From assembly GCF_002280785.1 (NCBI RefSeq), contig NZ_NCEQ01000014.1, forward strand, positions 62,001 through 126,000: a DNA stretch of 64,000 nucleotides, read 5' to 3'. Made by a program: the position numbers and the translations under genes. Position 1 is the first letter of the stretch. Each line of letters begins with the position of its first letter. The notes below the pieces were generated by a model. It did no database searches. It was not told the origin of the DNA and saw only the letters and a list, made by a program, of their open reading frames with translations. This document shows positions 60,046 to 64,000 of this stretch, piece by piece. Origin of the DNA: Brevundimonas subvibrioides. Its GTDB lineage: Bacteria > Pseudomonadota > Alphaproteobacteria > Caulobacterales > Caulobacteraceae.

Positions 60046-61566
60046 TTATTTCTTGGTGGGTAGACCGGGCAGGCCCGGGAGTTGTCCGCCACCCAGTCCG
60101 GCGAGCCGGTCCTGGAGGGCTTTCATTTCGTCGGCACCGGGTTCGGGCATCTTGCCGCCCCCCATGGCCTTCAAACGGTTGAGGTCGGCGCCGCCCATGC
60201 CGGGCGCGCCGCCGCCGCCGAGACCGCCCAGCATGGCGGCCATCTGCTGCATCTTGCGTGGCCCGCCCTTGGACATGGACTTGACCATGTCGGCCATCTG
60301 GCGGTGTTGTTTCAGCAGGCGGTTGAGGTCCTGGACCTCGACCCCGGCGCCGGCGGCGATCCGCTTGCGGCGGCTGGCGTTCAGCAGGTCAGGCTTCTTG
60401 CGCTCGGCCTTGGTCATTGAGGAGATGATGGCCTCCTGGCGCAGGATCATGCGGTCGTCGACGCCGCTCTCCGCCATCTGGTTCTTCATCTTGGCCACGC
60501 CGGGCAGCATGCTCATGATGCCCTGAAGACCGCCCATCCGCTTCATCTGCTGCAGCTGGGCCGCGAGGTCGTTGAGGTCGAACTGACCCTTGGCCAGCTT
60601 GCGGGCCATGGCCTCGGCCTTGGAGGCGTCCAGGTCCTGGGACGCCTTCTCGACCAGGGCGACGATGTCCCCCTGACCCAGGATGCGGCCGGCGACACGG
60701 CGGGCGTCGAAGACTTCGAGCGCGTCGACCTTCTCGCCCGAGCCCATGTATTTGATCGGCAGGCCGGTGACGGCGCGCATCGACAGCATGGCGCCGCCGC
60801 GACCGTCGCCGTCGGCGCGGGTCAGGATCAGGCCGGTCAAGGGCAGGCGTTCGTGGAAGGCCTTGGCGGTGCGGACCGCGTCCTGGCCGGTCAGGCTGTC
60901 GGCGACCAGCAGGGTCTCGACGGGCTTCGAGATGTCGGCGACCTCGGCGACCTCGGCCATCAGGCCCTCGTCGAGGGTGATGCGGCCGGCGGTGTCGAGG
61001 ATCAGGACGTCGAAGCCCTGGAGCCTGGCCGAAGTCAGGGCGCGGCGGGTGATCTGGACCGCGCTCTCGCCCGCCACGATCGGCAGGGTCACGACCTCGA
61101 TCTGCTTGCCGAGCTGGGCCAGCTGTTCCATCGCGGCCGGACGACGCGTGTCCAGCGAGGCCATCATGACCTTCTTGCGATCGAACTTCGTCAGGCGCAG
61201 CGCCAGCTTGGCCGAGGACGTCGTCTTGCCCGAGCCCTGCAGGCCGGCCATCAGGATGACGGCCGGCGGCGTGGCGTTCAGGTTGATCGGGGTCGGCTCG
61301 TCCCCGCCCAGCATCTCGACCAGCCCGTCATAGACGATCTTGACCACCTGATCGGCCGGCTTGACCGAGCGGATGACGTCCTCGCCCGTGGCACGCTCGG
61401 TGGCGAAGGCGATGAAGTCCTTGACGACCGGCAGGGCGACGTCGGCCTCGAGCAGGGCCACGCGCACTTCGCGCATCGCCTCCGCGACGTCCTTTTCAGA
61501 CAGGGCGCCGCGGCCGGTGATCCGGTCGAAAACGCCTGTCAGTCGCTCGTTCAGAGCCTCGAACAA
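60046..61566 (-). CDS. ffh: Signal recognition particle protein Ffh
   Basis: 506 residues from TTG 61566 (MFEALNERLTGVFDRITGRG), with GAGGTAG upstream. N-domain helices first, then the G-domain: P-loop GLQGSGKTTSSAKLALRLTK, SLDTRRPAAMEQLAQLG, DTAGRITLDEGLMAEV, and TRADGDGRGGAMLS. The methionine-rich M-domain binds 4.5S RNA: LQQMKRMGGLQGIMSMLPGV and its repeats. It targets nascent membrane proteins. The frame opens upstream of the TTG, but that part is not protein-like. Confidence 0.96.
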   Translation of the reverse strand: MFEALNERLTGVFDRITGRGALSEKDVAEAMREVRVALLEADVALPVVKDFIAFATERATGEDVIRSVKPADQVVKIVYDGLVEMLGGDEPTPINLNATPPAVILMAGLQGSGKTTSSAKLALRLTKFDRKKVMMASLDTRRPAAMEQLAQLGKQIEVVTLPIVAGESAVQITRRALTSARLQGFDVLILDTAGRITLDEGLMAEVAEVADISKPVETLLVADSLTGQDAVRTAKAFHERLPLTGLILTRADGDGRGGAMLSMRAVTGLPIKYMGSGEKVDALEVFDARRVAGRILGQGDIVALVEKASQDLDASKAEAMARKLAKGQFDLNDLAAQLQQMKRMGGLQGIMSMLPGVAKMKNQMAESGVDDRMILRQEAIISSMTKAERKKPDLLNASRRKRIAAGAGVEVQDLNRLLKQHRQMADMVKSMSKGGPRKMQQMAAMLGGLGGGGAPGMGGADLNRLKAMGGGKMPEPGADEMKALQDRLAGLGGGQLPGLPGLPTKK

Positions 61567-61898
61567 TTCACTACCTCGCCAGCCCCTCAGGGCGTTCAGG
61601 CCGACGCCGAACTGATCTCCATAGCGAAACGGCCTCTGGCGACGATCACGTCGGCAGAGGGTTCTCGCCATCCTCGTCCCGTCGAAACGGGGGTCGTGAT
61701 GGTGGAGACGCAGGTTCAATTGCGCCGGAAGCGGCGGTCTATGAGGGAAATGAGGCGATTTGTCGAATCCCGTCGAACGAAGTCGGCCAACCGGATCAGG
61801 AAACAGCATCGCACATCCGGTTTCAGCGTTGCTCTTTGCAAGGACCGATCAGAAAACCGCTGATACGGTCGCGCTTCACAGCCTCCCCGCTGGACGAG
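61567..61898. other. Divergent intergenic region ffh/ppc
   Basis: 332 bp between two divergent genes must carry both promoters. I see no RNA gene, repeat or clear regulator site, apart from one GAATC (CcrM) site in about 61767-61771. Confidence 0.6.
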
Positions 61899-64000
61899 AT
61901 GACCATGCCCGTATCCGCCGAACCCACTGCTGACGACCGCCTGCGCGAGGAGGTGCGGCTGCTCGGCGGTCTGCTCGGAGAGGTGATCCGGGACGAAGGC
62001 GGTCAGGATCTCTACGACCGGATCGAGGCCGTGCGGGTGGCCTCCGTCGCCTATCACCGACACCCGGGGGCCAAGGGCTCGGCGCAGCTGGAGCGGCTGC
62101 TGAACGAGCTGTCGCTCGACGACGCGGTCGGGCTGGCGCACGGGTTCGCGGTCTTCTCCCTGCTGGCGAATGTCGCCGAGGATCGGGCCGGGAGGCGCCG
62201 GGCGCGCAGCCAGACGGCTGAGGGGGCGCGGCCGGACACACCCGAAGGAGCCCTGGCCCGGCTGACGGCGGCGGGACGGACGGTCGAGGAGGCGCGGGCC
62301 CTGCTGTCCGAGGCGCTGATCTCGCCGGTGCTGACGGCCCACCCGTCGGAGGTGCGCAGGAAGAGCGTGCTGGACCGGATCGCGGCGGTGTCGGACCTGC
62401 TGGATGCGCGCGACCAGAGCGCGGCGACCGAGGTCGAGGACAACGGCCTGCTTCGTCAGACGGTGATCCTGTGGGCGACGCGGCTGGTACGGACGACCGG
62501 CCTGGTGGTGCAGGACGAGATCGACACCGTGGTGTCCTTCCTCGAGCGGGTGTTCCTCAAGGTCGCGCCGGAGCAGCTGATCGACTGGCGTCGGAGGCTG
62601 GACGCACCGGAGCTCAAGCCCTTTGTCCGCATCGGCGCCTGGGTGGGCGGCGATCGCGACGGCAATCCCAATGTCGACGCGAGCGCGCTGAGGGCCGCCT
62701 TCGCCACGCCGGCCAAGGCGGTGATGCGCCACTATCTTGAGGCGACGAACGCGCTGGGAGCCGAGCTCAGCCTGTCGGGTTCGCTGGCGGAAATCAGCCC
62801 CGCTCTGAAGGCCTTGGCCGAGGGGGCGGGCGACGATTCCCCGCACCGGGCCGATGAGCCTTATCGCCGGGCCCTGAGTCAGATCTACGCCCGGCTGTCT
62901 GCGACCCACCCGATCCTGACGGGACAGACCGCGCCGCGCCCGGCCCCGTTCGCAGCCCCGCCCTATGCCGGGCCCGGCGAGTTCCGGTCCGACCTCGCCG
63001 TGCTGCATGACAGTCTGGTCGCCAACCATGGGGCGGTGTTCGCCGACGACGGCCTGTCGCGCCTGATCGCCACGGTCGATGTATTCGGCTTCCACATGGC
63101 GACCCTGGACCTGCGCCAGAATTCCGACGTCCATGCGCGGGTCGTGGGCGATTTGCTGAAGGTCGGTGGGGTCTGTCCGAACTATGCGGCGCTGGACGAA
63201 GAGGCGCGCCTGGCCCTGCTGGCGAAAGAGTTGGCGGCCCCCCGCCTGCTGTTCAGTCCCTATGCGACCTACGACCCCGAGACCCTGAAGGAGCGGGCGA
63301 TCCTGGAGGCGGCGGCCGAGGCCCTGGCGAAGTTCGGGCCGGACGCGATCCGCACCCATATCGTCTCCAAGACCGACGCGGCCTCCGACCTGCTTGAGGT
63401 CTATCTTCTGCTCAAGGAGGTCGGTCTCTATCGGCCCGAGGATCCCGCGGCCTGTCCGATCCAGGCCGCGCCCCTGTTCGAGACCATCGACGACCTGAGA
63501 GGCGCCAGGCTCACGCTGGAGCGGCTGTTCAAGGAGACGTCCGCCCTCGCCGTCGCCAGGGCGCGCGGCGTCCAGGAAGTGATGATCGGCTACTCGGATT
63601 CGAACAAGGACGGTTCCTACCTGACCTCGACCTGGGAGCTGCACGAGGCGTCGCGGGCATTGCTGACGGTGACCCAGGCCGCGGGTCTGAGGCTACAACT
63701 GTTCCACGGCCGGGGCGGGGCTGTCGGGCGTGGCGGCGGGTCGAGCTTCGCCGGGGTGCTGTCGCAACCGACGGGAACGGTCGCGGGCCGCATTCGCATC
63801 ACCGAACAGGGCGAGGTCATCGCCAACAAATATGGCGAGCCGGATGTGGCGCGCCGGAACCTCGACGCCCTGACCGCCGGAACCCTGATCGCCTCGCTGG
63901 CGCCGCCGCCGGACGAGGCGATGACGGCGAAACACGGCAAGACCGCCTCGGCCCTGTCGGTCGCCTCGATGGCCGCCTACCGGGCGCTGGTCTACGAGAC
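61899..64000 (+). CDS. ppc: Phosphoenolpyruvate carboxylase, 3' truncated
   Basis: The open frame runs from ATG 61899 (MTMPVSAEPTADDRLREEVR) to the window end, about 700 residues of a usual 880-920. Catalytic motifs: LTAHPSEVRRKSVLDRIAAV (with the conserved His), RIGAWVGGDRDGNPNVDASA, MIGYSDSNKDGSYLTSTWEL and LQLFHGRGGAVGRGGGSSFA. It fixes bicarbonate onto PEP to refill oxaloacetate. An ATG at 61905 is an alternative start. The C-terminus with its allosteric Asn lies beyond the window. Confidence 0.96.
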   Translation, partial: MTMPVSAEPTADDRLREEVRLLGGLLGEVIRDEGGQDLYDRIEAVRVASVAYHRHPGAKGSAQLERLLNELSLDDAVGLAHGFAVFSLLANVAEDRAGRRRARSQTAEGARPDTPEGALARLTAAGRTVEEARALLSEALISPVLTAHPSEVRRKSVLDRIAAVSDLLDARDQSAATEVEDNGLLRQTVILWATRLVRTTGLVVQDEIDTVVSFLERVFLKVAPEQLIDWRRRLDAPELKPFVRIGAWVGGDRDGNPNVDASALRAAFATPAKAVMRHYLEATNALGAELSLSGSLAEISPALKALAEGAGDDSPHRADEPYRRALSQIYARLSATHPILTGQTAPRPAPFAAPPYAGPGEFRSDLAVLHDSLVANHGAVFADDGLSRLIATVDVFGFHMATLDLRQNSDVHARVVGDLLKVGGVCPNYAALDEEARLALLAKELAAPRLLFSPYATYDPETLKERAILEAAAEALAKFGPDAIRTHIVSKTDAASDLLEVYLLLKEVGLYRPEDPAACPIQAAPLFETIDDLRGARLTLERLFKETSALAVARARGVQEVMIGYSDSNKDGSYLTSTWELHEASRALLTVTQAAGLRLQLFHGRGGAVGRGGGSSFAGVLSQPTGTVAGRIRITEQGEVIANKYGEPDVARRNLDALTAGTLIASLAPPPDEAMTAKHGKTASALSVASMAAYRALVYE

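Overview
The window is GC-rich chromosomal DNA from an alphaproteobacterium of the Caulobacterales, most probably Brevundimonas or a close relative. The evidence is the gene order phyK-ecfG-nepR-phyR, a SapC-family protein, the order mutM, enoyl-CoA hydratase, rpsT, dnaA (the Caulobacter arrangement, with dnaA apart from dnaN), GANTC sites upstream of dnaA, and many GTG/TTG starts. There is no prophage, insertion sequence, CRISPR array or rRNA operon. One tRNA gene (Arg, anticodon CCG) is present. Both ends cut a gene: a PQQ-type sugar dehydrogenase on the left and PEP carboxylase on the right.

Layout. 1-6.5 kb: sugar dehydrogenase, alanine dehydrogenase with a divergent Lrp-type regulator, succinate-semialdehyde dehydrogenase, and an MFS symporter. 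6.6-11.2 kb: the general stress response hub, with entericidin, PhyK kinase, EcfG sigma factor, NepR anti-sigma, PhyR, a small membrane protein and a probable GsrN-like small RNA. 11.2-17.7 kb: oxidoreductase, SapC, and a ZnuD-like receptor divergent from Zur. 17.7-29.4 kb: EtfBA, a pair of amidohydrolases, ArfB, UbiE-UbiB, a Crp-type regulator, PhhB and an SDR. 29.8-36.3 kb: DUF885 protein, tRNA-Arg, GH3 beta-glucosidase, and a molybdoenzyme/cytochrome b pair. 36.4-46 kb: class Ia ribonucleotide reductase genes nrdB and nrdA, 6.6 kb apart, with an exosortase-H pair, a MASE1 hybrid kinase and small envelope proteins between them. 46-52 kb: envelope and membrane genes (LpxR-like, CorA, CHAP, acyltransferase, PAP2). 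52-57.6 kb: mutM to dnaA. 57.7-64 kb: GST, YegP-like protein, the ffh-rpsP-rimM operon and ppc.

The strongest regulatory theme is the EcfG promoter pattern GGAAC-N16/17-CGTT. I found eight exact matches in gene-upstream positions. They precede entericidin, nepR-ecfG-phyK, phyR, the small membrane protein, the candidate sRNA, a Crp-type regulator, a PAP2 phosphatase and an LpxR-like outer-membrane protein. This suggests an autoregulated stress hub with local and remote envelope targets. A second theme is a family of 150-190 bp intergenic inverted repeats at gene 3' ends, probably acting as terminators.

Oddities include a nonsense codon in a DUF1697 gene, a 15-bp tandem duplication in the MutM zinc finger, a second amidohydrolase that has lost its metal-binding HxH motif, a half-size Gdt1-type transporter, and ribosomal protein S16 with a long acidic/alanine tail.
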